Shown here one piece after another: positions 28,322-37,400 of a stretch of 64,000 nt of DNA; position 1 is the first letter of the stretch, and each line of letters starts with the position of its first letter. This DNA comes from Mangrovimicrobium sp033283385 (lineage in GTDB: Bacteria > Pseudomonadota > Gammaproteobacteria > Pseudomonadales > Halieaceae). A program made the translations under genes and the position numbers. The DNA lies in assembly GCA_033283385.1 (NCBI GenBank), contig JAWMQQ010000005.1:62001-126000 (forward strand). The letters run 5' to 3'. Under the pieces are notes generated by a model that was not told where the DNA came from, searched no databases, and saw nothing but the letters and a program-made list of their open reading frames with translations.

Positions 28322-29341
28322 CTAATTCACACCCGGCATGCGGCGGATATAGTCCACCGTCAGGTCGGGGAAATCGCTGAACAGGCCGTCGACACCGGCG
28401 TCCAGCAGCAGCGCCCGGTGCAGTGCGTCCACGCCGGGCACACCCTCGGGCAGGGCGTCGGCGCGCAGGGTGTAGGGGTGCACCAGCAGCCCGTGGCGGT
28501 GGGCCATGGCGGCGAGACCGGTGGGCTGCAGCTCGCCGTTTTCCACCACTGTCACGACCTGCGGAATCCACGGCCCGATGCCATCGGCGTAAGCTGAGAT
28601 TTCGGCCAGGCCCGCGTCCGTGCGCATGGCGTCGTAATCGGCCTCGCTGTCCTCGCCCCAGTCGTTCTCGCCGATCAGCTGGATCAGTGGCAGCGGGGTT
28701 TTCAGTTCGCTGCGCAGGCGTTTCAGGGTGCGGTCGTCAAAGCACTGCAGGTAAACCTGCTCCGGCCTGTCGGCGTAGCCGGTCTCGCGCAGGACTTCGA
28801 GCACGGCCACGGCGATATCGTAGCCCTGCGCGGCGTGCCAGTTGGGCGATTTCAGCTCGATGTAGAGACCGCTGCGGGTGCCGCGCGCGCGGTTGAGGCC
28901 ATCGATCATCTCGATCTCCTCGCGCAGCGTGGGCAGGTGGAATATGCCCTGGTGCAGGGGGAAGCGGCCCGGGAAGACCGCCGTTTCGCGGCCGGAAGCA
29001 TCGCGCTCGCTGCGCTCGTGCAGGCGCAGGCTGCGCAGCTCGTCCAGGGTGAAATCCAGCGCGTAGTAGCGGCCATCCTCCCGTGCACGGGCGGGGAAGC
29101 GCTGTTCGACGTCGGTGGTGCTCTCCAGGTGGATGTCGTGCAGGATGACCGGTATGCCGTCGCGGCTGAGCACCACGTCCTGCTCGAGATAGTCGGCCCC
29201 CATGGCCTGGGCCAGCGCCTTGGCCTCAAGGGTGTGCTCCGGGAGGTAGGCGCTGGCGCCGCGATGGGCGATGACGATGGGGGTGGCCGCCTGGCTCATA
29301 CTGGCTGCCAGCAGCGCGAACAGGGCGAGTACGCGGTACAT
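28322..29341 (-). CDS. glpQ: Periplasmic glycerophosphodiester phosphodiesterase
   Basis: GlpQ hydrolyses deacylated phospholipids to glycerol-3-phosphate. A signal peptide (LALFALLAASMSQA) precedes IVIAHRGASAYLPEHTLEA, the catalytic His/Arg-Glu entry of GDPDs. Further landmarks are YLEQDVVLSRDGIPVILHDI and LYIELKSPNW. It has 339 residues, as for E. coli GlpQ. It may contribute phosphate from phospholipid head-groups, which fits the phosphate-linked genes downstream of 31 kb, but the Pho control of this gene is not shown. Confidence 0.94.
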   Translation of the reverse strand: MYRVLALFALLAASMSQAATPIVIAHRGASAYLPEHTLEAKALAQAMGADYLEQDVVLSRDGIPVILHDIHLESTTDVEQRFPARAREDGRYYALDFTLDELRSLRLHERSERDASGRETAVFPGRFPLHQGIFHLPTLREEIEMIDGLNRARGTRSGLYIELKSPNWHAAQGYDIAVAVLEVLRETGYADRPEQVYLQCFDDRTLKRLRSELKTPLPLIQLIGENDWGEDSEADYDAMRTDAGLAEISAYADGIGPWIPQVVTVVENGELQPTGLAAMAHRHGLLVHPYTLRADALPEGVPGVDALHRALLLDAGVDGLFSDFPDLTVDYIRRMPGVN

Positions 29342-29381
29342 CCGGCGTTCAGCCCGGCCCGGCTGCCGGCGCGTGCCGCGC

Positions 29382-30191
29382 TCAGGGCAGCGCGGTTATC
29401 CACTCCGCGTTCTCGAACCACTTCTCGCGCAGGCGGCCCAGCAGGCCCATTTTTTCGTAGGATTCGAGGTAATTGTCGACGAGGTTCTGCAGTTGGGCGT
29501 CGTCGCGGGAAACCGCGATGCCGATGGGCTCCAGCGTCAGCGGTTCCTGCAGCGTGACCAGGCCGGTGCCGAGGTGGCGCAATACCGCCAGCTTGCACAC
29601 CGCCATATCCGCCAGCATGCCGTTGACCTTGCCGTCCAGCACCATCTGCACGCCGTCGTCGCTGTTATCGACCAGCACCAGCTGCGCTTCCGGCAGGTTC
29701 TCGGTGACGAAGGTCGCGCTGGTGGAGTTTTTCAGTGCCGCCAGTTTGACGTCGCTGCTGTTGAGCGGATTGCTGTCGGTGGCTGCGGCCAGCACCTTGT
29801 CGGTGGTGAGGATGGATTTGCCCGACATCATGTAGGGGCCAGCGAAGTAGGCCTCCTCGGAGCGCTCGGGTGTGATCGACATGTTGGAGATGACCAGGTC
29901 CACCTCGTTCTTCTCGAGCGCGGGGATCAAATCGCCAAACGGCAGCACCTTGATATCCAGTTGCACCCGCATGGCGGCGGCGAGCGCCTTGGCGAGGTCG
30001 ACGTCGTAACCCATGATGCCGCCGTTGCGGTTCTTCGCGGTCATCGGCGGCTGGTCGGCGGACATGCCCACCTTCAGCACCTTGAAGTCGGTAATGCGCT
30101 GCAGGACCTCGCCTGCGCTGGCGAGGCCGGGGAGGGCGAGTACGCCTGTAAGCAGGAGTCCCAGTAGATTGCGTCTGGTTGGTTTTATCAT
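29382..30191 (-). CDS. Family 3 (amino-acid-type) periplasmic solute-binding protein
   Basis: The 269-residue protein has a Sec signal (GLLLTGVLALPGLASA) and the SBP_bac_3 pattern (MTAKNRNGGIMGYDVDLAKA, LISNMSITPERSEEAYFAGP). No ABC permease or ATPase is adjacent, so it may serve a transporter encoded elsewhere or act as a sensor-type binding protein. The ligand is unknown; an amino acid or small amine is typical of the family. It reads in the same direction as glpQ, 40 bp upstream of it, so co-transcription is possible. Confidence 0.88.
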   Translation of the reverse strand: MIKPTRRNLLGLLLTGVLALPGLASAGEVLQRITDFKVLKVGMSADQPPMTAKNRNGGIMGYDVDLAKALAAAMRVQLDIKVLPFGDLIPALEKNEVDLVISNMSITPERSEEAYFAGPYMMSGKSILTTDKVLAAATDSNPLNSSDVKLAALKNSTSATFVTENLPEAQLVLVDNSDDGVQMVLDGKVNGMLADMAVCKLAVLRHLGTGLVTLQEPLTLEPIGIAVSRDDAQLQNLVDNYLESYEKMGLLGRLREKWFENAEWITALP

Positions 30192-30212
30192 CGCTTGTGC
30201 AATTCCTTGTGT

Positions 30213-30476
30213 TTAAAGTACGCAGTGCTTGGTGTAAGTCGAGGCTTCGTTGGCGGTCCACTCGCCTTTGGGCTTTTCTTTCAGGTTCTTGCACCAGTTC
30301 TCGGAACCGACCTCGGTATTGTCGAAGATGCAGTGGCCGGCGTAGGTAGTCGCGTCGGACGCCGTCCATTCGCTTTTGGGCTGGTTGCTCTTGGCCTCGC
30401 ACCATTTCTGGCTGCCTGGTTCAGCGCTGCAGGCAGTGAGCGCCAGCAGCATCATCGGGATCAGTATTCTGGTCAC
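30213..30476 (-). CDS. DUF3012 lipoprotein with two tandem units
   Basis: The product is an 87-residue lipoprotein starting at GTG 30476 (AGAGAGG eight bases upstream), with lipobox LTAC. Two ~38-residue units follow, each with the pattern GS..WC...K..P...WTA..A..Y..HC (first SQKWCEAKSNQPKSEWTA, second SENWCKNLKEKPKGEWTA). Each unit carries two Cys that may pair. DUF3012 proteins usually have one unit. The function is unknown. Confidence 0.8.
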   Translation of the reverse strand: MTRILIPMMLLALTACSAEPGSQKWCEAKSNQPKSEWTASDATTYAGHCIFDNTEVGSENWCKNLKEKPKGEWTANEASTYTKHCVL

Positions 30477-30594
30477 GTGTCGCGCCTCTCTTTTGCTCAA
30501 GTGTGGGCCAGTAGTATTGCACCGCTGTGCCAGTGCCGCCAGTCGTGGGGACTCGCGCTTGGCATTGTCGCCGCCAGCTGCTAAAAATTGGGCC

Positions 30595-30942
30595 ATGTCC
30601 AGCGAATCTTCCAGCGCCGACCCGCGCACACCGTCACCGCCCTATGGCTACTCCTGCGAATGCGCCTACAGCCGCGAAGAGCAGATTCATATTGTCGCGC
30701 GTTTTCACGCCCACAAGATCCGCCCGAGCCGTATCGCCTATCGCGTCGGCATCGATATCGCGTTCATCGAGCAGCTCATCGCCGGGGAACTGGAGGAGGC
30801 GCGCTTCGCCCACCTGGTCGCGCGCTACCGCAAGGAGCGCTACGAGGATCGCATGCGTTCCAGCCGCTCGCGGTCCGGGGGCAGTCGCTACGAGCTGCAG
30901 CAGCGCATCGAGCGGGAGTTCCAGCAGGAAACTGACCTGTAG
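30595..30942 (+). CDS. Hypothetical helical protein
   Basis: The product is a 115-residue soluble basic protein starting at the ATG at 30595. It contains YGYSCECAYSREEQIHIVAR, a helix-turn-helix-looking middle (RPSRIAYRVGIDIAFIEQLI, then AGELEEARFAHLVARYRKER) and a basic Arg/Ser-rich C-terminus. DNA or RNA binding is possible but unproven. It diverges from the DUF3012 gene. The TAG stop lies within a REP-like repeat. Confidence 0.65.
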   Translation: MSSESSSADPRTPSPPYGYSCECAYSREEQIHIVARFHAHKIRPSRIAYRVGIDIAFIEQLIAGELEEARFAHLVARYRKERYEDRMRSSRSRSGGSRYELQQRIEREFQQETDL

Positions 30943-31005
30943 GTGCCCGCTCTGCGGGCGATGGACCGCGCCCTGAACTTGTCGCGCACACGGTGCGCTC
31001 CTACA
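30938..31005. repeat. REP-like palindromic repeat, second locus
   Basis: TGTAGG at 30938 is followed by a GCCCGC-TCT-GCGGGC palindrome, and an inverted CTCCTACA closes the unit at 30998-31005. The arms and the spacing match the cluster at 11653. Again the first arm supplies the stop codon of the gene upstream. Confidence 0.7.
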
Positions 31006-31019
31006 GGAGCGCAGCGGCC

Positions 31020-31814
31020 TCAGGCGGCGGCGAGGATCAGGCTGCCGGCGCGGGCGTCGAGGTTGACCGCCTTCACCAGGTGTAGCTGGCCGCGCGCGTC
31101 CTCGAGCAGGGCGGTGCAGTTTTCCACCCAGTCGCCGTCGTTGCAGTAGAGTACTTCGCCGTAGCGCTGTACTACGGGGTGGTGCAGGTGGCCGCAGATA
31201 ATGCCGTCGTAGCCGGTATCCGTCGCCAGTTTGACCGCCGCCTGCTGGTACGCCCGTATCGCCTGCTCGGCCTGGGCGACATGGGATTTCAGCCAGCCCG
31301 CCAGCGACCAGTAGGGGCGTCCGCTCCAGGCGCGCAGGTGGTTGAGCAGCCGGTTGAGCATCATCACCGTGTCGTAGGCGATGTCCCCGATCCAGCGGTT
31401 GATGCGGCTGTAGCGCACCGCGAAGTCCAGTTCGTCGCCGTGGATGACCAGGAAGCGGCGGCCGTCTGCGGTGGTGTGTACCGCGCGCTCGCGCAGGGTG
31501 ACGTTGCCGAACTGGCTGCCGCAGAACTCGCGGAAGTTCTGGTCGTGGTTGCCTGGCACGTAGATGACCTCGACACCGGAGCGGGATTTCTTCAGCAGCT
31601 CGCGCAGCACCGCGTTGTGCGCTTCCGGCCAGTAGACCCGGCGGTGCATGGCCCAGACGTCGACAATGTCGCCCACCAGGTAGAGCTTCTTGCAGTGCAC
31701 CCGCTTGAGCAGTTGCAGCAGGTAGTCGGCCTTGCTGTGGATGTTGCCCAGGTGGACATCCGAGATCCACAGCGTTTCGCAATCGATGTTGCCGTCAGGT
31801 GTCAGTGCGTTCAT
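31020..31814 (-). CDS. PlcP/LpxH-like metallophosphoesterase
   Basis: The 264-residue calcineurin-like phosphoesterase has the metal-binding blocks WISDVHLGN, YLVGDIVDVWAMHRRVYWPE, VIYVPGNHDQNFRE, FLVIHGDELD and IICGHLHHP. It is easily annotated as UDP-2,3-diacylglucosamine hydrolase, but the VYWPEAHNAVL and PYWSLAGWLKS segments and the C-terminal NDGDWVENCTALLE resemble PlcP. In rhizobia and marine bacteria PlcP cleaves phospholipid head-groups during phosphate starvation. It overlaps the upstream acyltransferase gene by 20 bp, so both are made together. The LpxH-versus-PlcP choice rests on recalled family motifs and context. Confidence 0.75.
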   Translation of the reverse strand: MNALTPDGNIDCETLWISDVHLGNIHSKADYLLQLLKRVHCKKLYLVGDIVDVWAMHRRVYWPEAHNAVLRELLKKSRSGVEVIYVPGNHDQNFREFCGSQFGNVTLRERAVHTTADGRRFLVIHGDELDFAVRYSRINRWIGDIAYDTVMMLNRLLNHLRAWSGRPYWSLAGWLKSHVAQAEQAIRAYQQAAVKLATDTGYDGIICGHLHHPVVQRYGEVLYCNDGDWVENCTALLEDARGQLHLVKAVNLDARAGSLILAAA

Positions 31815-33534
31815 CAGTGCTGCCCTCCCCAAGGTAGCGTTTGCGCTTCTTCGGCTTGAGTTGCGCCAGGTCGGCCAGCACCAGGCTGTCGACACAGTCC
31901 CCAAAACTCCGGTCGATGTTGAACGCGGTAAAGCTCACCCCTCCCGGCTCCATGGCCTGGGCGTAGTGCTTGTACAGCGTCGGCACCGGCATCCCCTTCC
32001 CGGCCAGGGCGTCGCGCAGGACGCGGAAATCCCTGTCCTGGTCTACGCCGCTGAACTGCCCGGCGAGCTCTGCCTGCAGTTCGGGGCCGATGACAAAGGG
32101 CTCGCGCGCGCTCGCGTCCAGCGCCGGGTTGTTGTAGTAGAGGTGATGGAAATGCGCGATGCGCGCTATACCGTCCTGCCCGTAGAGCGCGCTGATCGAC
32201 GCCGGGCCGAACAGGTAGCGGTACTGCGGATAGCGCCGCACGAAGGCGCCGATGCCGAACCACAGGTAATCCAGGCTGTTTCGGTTCTGGTATCTGGGTT
32301 GCACGAAACTGCGGCCCAACTCCAGCCCCTGTTCCAGGATCGGTCGCATGCCCGGGCCGTAGCGGAACAGCGTATTCGAGTACAGCCCGGCCTCGCCCTG
32401 CTCGGCGAGCAGCTTGCCGGCCTCGCCGAAGCGGTAGGCACCGGCGATCTCCAGGTCCAGGCCGTCCCAGAGCACCAGCTGCAGGTAGTGGCTGTCGTAG
32501 CGGTCGATGTCCCTCGGCAGGCCGCTGCCCTCGCCGACGGCGCGGAAGCTGAGCTCGCGCAGCCGGCCTATCTCGCGCATCACGCAGGGCGAATCCTGCA
32601 TCCTGCACAGCACGATCTGCTTGCCGTCGGTGGTCTCGCCCAGCAACTCCGAGGCTTCGATCTCGCGCTTCAGCAGCAACCGGTTCTCCGGGTGGGCGAC
32701 GGTTTCCACCGACTGGAAAACCGGCTTGCCCCCGCGCGCCAGGCGGTAGACGTGCTTGCGGAACATCGCCGCCAGTTTCTTCGCGGAAAAGCCCGGCCGT
32801 GCGTAGTGCTCGTAGGGCACGGGGTTGCCGACCCGGGCGTCGACGGTGTTGTGGCTCTGCTTGAACATCTCGCGCACCAGCCACAGGGTGGACAGCGGCC
32901 GGGCGAGAAACGACAGGCTGTAGAAGAACAGCGAGTTGCGCCCGGCGACGAACACCGGGAGGATCGGCGAGCGCGTCGCCGTGGCGATCTTGATAAAACC
33001 GTTCTGCCACTCGCCGTCCTTGACTCCCTTGGGCCCGAAGCGCGAGACCTCGCCCGCGGGGAAGATGATCAGTGCGCCGTCCTGCTGCAGGTGCTCGCGA
33101 ATCCGTTTGAGATTTTTTTTCGGCGTCGAGCCGCCCATGTTGTTCACCGGCAGCAGCACCGGCTCCAGCGGCTTCACCGCGCCCAGCACTTCGTTCGCAA
33201 CCACCTTGACGTCGGGTCGCACCTGCCGCACCAGCTGCAACAGCGCCAGTCCGTCCAGCGAGCCGATGGGATGGTTGGCGGCGATCACCACGCGGCCGGA
33301 GGCGGGAATGCGCGCGCGCTCGCGGTCGGTGAGGCGCAGCGTGAAGTCAAAGTAGCGCAGGGTCTGCTCGATGAAGTCGAAGCCGCGCAGGTGTGGGTAG
33401 TCCCGCTCGAACTGCTGGAACCTGGATTCGTAAAAAAGGAAGCCAAGGAATCGCCCGAGGGTGCGGGCGGTGCGCTGGTGGCGCTGGGCAAACGTGGGGT
33501 AGCGGCGCTGCAGGAACGCCTGTATCTCCAGCAA
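31795..33534 (-). CDS. Bifunctional acyltransferase, PlsC domain plus OlsB-like GNAT domain (OlsF-like)
   Basis: The product has 579 residues. The N-terminal half is an acyltransferase with NHPIGSLDG (His88, Asp94) and ALIIFPAGEVSRFGPKG. The C-terminal half, from about residue 320, is an acyl-ACP-dependent GNAT of the ornithine-lipid/hemolysin type (MREIGRLRELSFRAVGEG, DIDRYDSHYLQLVLWD, LEIAGAYRF). OlsF proteins with this two-domain order make ornithine lipids, phosphate-free lipids that replace phospholipids. The start is a TTG with GGAG seven bases upstream, just after the preceding stop. The head-group amino acid cannot be predicted. Confidence 0.8.
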   Translation of the reverse strand: MLEIQAFLQRRYPTFAQRHQRTARTLGRFLGFLFYESRFQQFERDYPHLRGFDFIEQTLRYFDFTLRLTDRERARIPASGRVVIAANHPIGSLDGLALLQLVRQVRPDVKVVANEVLGAVKPLEPVLLPVNNMGGSTPKKNLKRIREHLQQDGALIIFPAGEVSRFGPKGVKDGEWQNGFIKIATATRSPILPVFVAGRNSLFFYSLSFLARPLSTLWLVREMFKQSHNTVDARVGNPVPYEHYARPGFSAKKLAAMFRKHVYRLARGGKPVFQSVETVAHPENRLLLKREIEASELLGETTDGKQIVLCRMQDSPCVMREIGRLRELSFRAVGEGSGLPRDIDRYDSHYLQLVLWDGLDLEIAGAYRFGEAGKLLAEQGEAGLYSNTLFRYGPGMRPILEQGLELGRSFVQPRYQNRNSLDYLWFGIGAFVRRYPQYRYLFGPASISALYGQDGIARIAHFHHLYYNNPALDASAREPFVIGPELQAELAGQFSGVDQDRDFRVLRDALAGKGMPVPTLYKHYAQAMEPGGVSFTAFNIDRSFGDCVDSLVLADLAQLKPKKRKRYLGEGSTDERTDT

Positions 33535-33547
33535 GGTCGTTCTCCGC

Positions 33548-33739
33548 CTATCGCTCGAGATCGACGATGTCGTCGATGTGCCAGACCGAGCCAATCGCAT
33601 TGGGCCGCTGGCGCAGGCCGCTCGCAGAGAGCTGGTCGATCTTGCCGCCGCGCTGGATGAACTCGCGAACCTGCGCGTCGATCTCCTCGCGGATGCGGTT
33701 TTTTTCGCTGGCGCTGTGCCGGGTGTTGTTCCAGTTCAT
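33548..33739 (-). CDS. Small basic SutA-like protein
   Basis: The 63-residue protein starts with MNWNNTRHSASEKNRIREEI, and its middle VREFIQRGGKIDQL resembles the conserved FLARGGKVQEI helix-turn of the RNA-polymerase-binding regulator SutA from Pseudomonas. GGAGGGG lies six bases before the ATG. It is the first gene of the operon with the acyltransferase and phosphoesterase; the TAG precedes the TTG of the next gene by 13 bp. A transcription-linked role is possible but inferred from a short motif only. Confidence 0.6.
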   Translation of the reverse strand: MNWNNTRHSASEKNRIREEIDAQVREFIQRGGKIDQLSASGLRQRPNAIGSVWHIDDIVDLER

Positions 33740-33906
33740 CGGTGTCCCCTCCGACAATTTGCGCCAGCTTGGTCCTCCCGTGTTACAGCGCCACGAATCC
33801 GTGGTGAATGTTTTATTAAGCGACAGCCCCATCATTGCCGTCGGGAAAAAGTCGGTATCGGTACAAAAAATGAGCGCTTTTCACTTTTAACACAAATGAA
33901 ATATTT

Positions 33907-33940
33907 GCATCACATTTGTGTCACCTCCCATTCCTAACAT
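33907..33940 (+). promoter_or_regulatory. Candidate PhoB-activated promoter upstream of the repeat-protein operon
   Basis: Two direct half sites, GCATCAC and GTGTCAC, start 11 bp apart with ATTT between them, which is the 7-4-7 spacing of Pho boxes (consensus half CTGTCAY). Ten bases after the second half lies the -10-like TAACAT. No good -35 hexamer is needed because a Pho box takes its place. The start codon is 75 bp downstream. The first half site matches poorly (4 of 7). Confidence 0.45.
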
Positions 33941-34014
33941 GCTGCCCACACACACATCGGCCTGTGGCCGGACACTTTGGTGTCTTTTTCCCGCAACTCA
34001 GATAGGGGTTCAAC

Positions 34015-34416
34015 ATGGCGTCTGAATCAAGACTGCAGCAAATCCTGCTCGCGCTCTGCGTAGTCTCAATTACCGCCGGCGGCCTGACCGCCTGCGGCGG
34101 CTCTTCGTCGGACAACGTCTCACCAGGACAAATTGTCATCGATAACGGTGGGGATAACGGCGGTGGCGACAACGGCGGCGACAATGGCGGCGATAACGGC
34201 GGCGGCAACAACGGCGACGTTATTGCCAGTGTCATTCCCAGCTCCCTCGACTCGGTGATCACCAAGAGCAGCGACGTCGCCAACGACGGCCGCGAGATCT
34301 GGGATATCGATGTCAGCCAGCTCCCCGGCGGCAGGCTGAATCCCGACGGGTTGCTTCTGGGCAACGACCGGATTTACCGCATCAAGGGCGGCGCCCTGCG
34401 TGTCAGCGCCAACTAA
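34015..34416 (+). CDS. Small lipoprotein with Asn/Asp/Gly repeat linker
   Basis: The 133-residue lipoprotein has lipobox LTAC (Cys27), then a linker of GGDNGG-type repeats (residues ~43-67). The ~60-residue C-terminal part ends GNDRIYRIKGGALRVSAN. That end matches the header of repeats 2 and 3 in the next protein (SGRIYRLNGKVVVGGDN), so the lipoprotein may cap or anchor its partner. It is 15 bp upstream of the repeat-protein gene and probably co-transcribed. Confidence 0.75.
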   Translation: MASESRLQQILLALCVVSITAGGLTACGGSSSDNVSPGQIVIDNGGDNGGGDNGGDNGGDNGGGNNGDVIASVIPSSLDSVITKSSDVANDGREIWDIDVSQLPGGRLNPDGLLLGNDRIYRIKGGALRVSAN

Positions 34417-34431
34417 GGGGGAGTGAACATA

Positions 34432-37400
34432 ATGAACCGTAGCAAACTGTATTCAGCCGTTACCGCCAGCATCCTGGCCCTGGGCGCAACCGCCTCGCAG
34501 GCGCAGACCTGCACCCTGGAACTCGCGCCCGGCGCCACCATGGTCGGCAGCAGCAGCGAGGACTTCCTGGTCATCGAGCAGGGCTGCCGCATCGATGCGC
34601 AGGGCACCGCCGACCAGCCGATTGACTTCACAGCCGAACAAGCCGTCATGGGCACGGTGGGCGCCAATGAGCGCGGCCTCTGGGGCGGCGTGGTACTGAA
34701 CGGCCGCGCGCCGATCAACGACTGCCCGGCCGGCGCCACTGGTGGCACCGACGCCTGCACCAAGGAAGGTGAAGCCAACTCCGGCCTGTTCGGTGGCTCC
34801 GATCCGAACGACGATTCCGGCATCCTGACCTATGTTCGCGTCAGCTATGCGGGCTCCAACGTCGACCCGGAAAACCAGCTCAACGGTATCGCCTTCCAGG
34901 GTGTGGGCTCCGGCACCGTGGTCGACTACGTGCAGGTGCACAACAACCTCGACGACGGCATGGAATTCTTCGGCGGCAACGTCAACATCAAGCACGTCGT
35001 GCTGACCGGCAACGCCGACGACTCGCTGGACTGGACCGACGGCTGGCAGGGCTCCGTACAGTACCTGTACCTCGAACAGACCGACACCGGCGACAACCTG
35101 ATCGAAGCGGACAACCGCGAGGGCGACGAAAACGTGCTGCCTCGCTCCATCCCCTCCATCAGCAACATGTCCGGCTTCGGCCTCGCCGGCGAGAACGGCC
35201 TGCGCCTGCGCCGCGGCACCGGTATTCACCTGACCAACTCCATCGTGCAGGACTCCGGCACCTGTGTGCAGGTTGAAGGCGCATCCCGCGACCTGCTCGG
35301 CTCCGACCTGACCATCGAGGGCACCAGCTTCGATTGTGCCGAGATGCACAAGGGCGACGACGACGGCGCCGTCAAGATGTACCTCGACAGCGCTCCGGAA
35401 GTTTCCCAGAGCGGCGGCAGCGTCAACCCGGTCACGCCGGTGGGCGGCTTCTTCGAGGCCGCTGATTTTGTCGGCGCCATCGGCCCGGACAACTGGACTG
35501 CGGGCTGGACTCTGCCCGGCACCGTCAGCCACTCCACCGCCAACCCGGGCATGGGATGTCCCGCGGGCACCACGGAAGCCGCCAGCGAGCTCAACGGCAT
35601 GACCGTGTGTGACCTCACCGGCACCCTGACCTCGAACCTGACCCTGTCTTCCGGCCGCATCTACCGCCTGAACGGCAAGGTCGTCGTCGGCGGCGACAAC
35701 ACCGACTCCGCTGTCCTGACCGTGCAGGCCGGTGTGACCGTGATCGGCGGCACCAGCACCGACTTCCTGGTCGTATCCCGCGGCTCGCAACTGATGGTGA
35801 ACGGTACCCGCAACGCGCCGGTAACCTTCACCAGCCAGAGCGACCTCGAGGGCAATGTGGATCCGGTGAACTCCCGCGGTGAGTGGGGCGGCATCGTGCT
35901 CAACGGTAACGCGCCGATCAACGACTGCCCGGCTGGCGCCGCCGGCGGCACCGACGCCTGTACCAAGGAAGGCGAAGCCAACTCCGGCATCTTCGGCGGT
36001 TCCGACCCGGCCGACTCCAGCGGCAGCCTGAAGTACCTGGTGGTCAAGTACGCCGGCTCCAACGTTGACCCGGAAAACCAGCTCAACGGTATCGGCTTCC
36101 AGGGCGTGGGCTCAGGCACTACCGTCGACTACGTACAGGTGCACAACAACCTGGACGACGGCATGGAGTTCTTTGGCGGTAACGTCCACATCAGCCACAT
36201 CGTGCTGACCGGCAACGCCGACGACTCCCTGGACTGGACCGACGGCTGGCGCGGTGGTGCACAGTACGTGCTGGTCAACCAGGCGTCAGACGCCGGCGAC
36301 AACGGCATCGAGGCGGACAACCGCGAGGGCGGCGAAAACAACACCCCGCGCTCCATGCCGCTGATATCCAACATGAGTATCATCGGCAACCCGGCCGAGC
36401 GCGGCGTACTGTTCCGCCGCGGCACGGGTGTGGGCTTCTACAACTCGCTGGTGACCGGTAGCGCTACCTGCATCAAGGTGGACGGCGACGTCTCCACCGG
36501 CCTGCTGGGTACCGACCTCAACATCGGCGGCGTCATCTTCGACTGCCCGACGGCGATCGACGGCGATGAACCCGAACTGCTGGCCTACCTGAACGGGCAG
36601 GGCAATGTCTCGCTGGACGGCAGCGCAGTGCCCTCCATGGACGTTACCGGCATGGGTGCGCTGCAGCCGGTCGACTACGTCGGCGCCTTCGGCGACGGCG
36701 AAACCGACAGCGACAACTGGGCCTCCGGCTGGACCTTCGGCACGCTGAACACCGGCCTGGGGGATGCGCCTGTGGCGGGTTGCCCGGCGGGTACCACCGA
36801 AGGTGCGATGATCGCCGGCAAGCCCAGCTGTATCCTCAGCGGCACTTACACCACCGACCTGACCCTCAACACCAGCAATTACTTCGTGCTGGACGGCAAG
36901 GTGGTCATCGGCGGTGACAACACCAACTCGGCAATCCTGACCCTGCCCGCAGGTACCACCATCGTCGGCGACAACGACACCGACTTCCTGGTGATTTCAC
37001 GCGGCTCGCAGATCGTGGCCAACGGCAGCGACAGCGCCCCGGTTACCCTGACTGCGATTCAGGACGTGGAAGGCCAGAGCGGCCTGGAAAACGCCCGCGG
37101 CTTGTGGGGCGGCCTGGTGCTCAACGGTAACGCGCCGATCAACGACTGCCCGGCAGGCGCTGACGGCGGTACCGACGCCTGTACCAAGGAAGGCGAGGCC
37201 AACTCCGGCATCTTCGGCGGCAGCAACCCGGACGACAGCAGCGGCAAGCTCCACTACGTGGTCGTGAAGTACGCGGGTTCCAACGTCGACCCGGAGAACC
37301 AGTTGAACGGCATCGCCTTCCAGGGCGTTGGCGCCGGCACCCAGTTCGACCACGTCCAGGTGCACAACAACCTCGACGACGGCTTCGAATTCTTCGGCGG

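Noticed and set aside
34141..34215. GGCGATAACGGC-type DNA repeats as a CRISPR-like or satellite array
   Set aside because: They encode the Asn/Asp/Gly linker of the lipoprotein in frame; there are no unique spacers.
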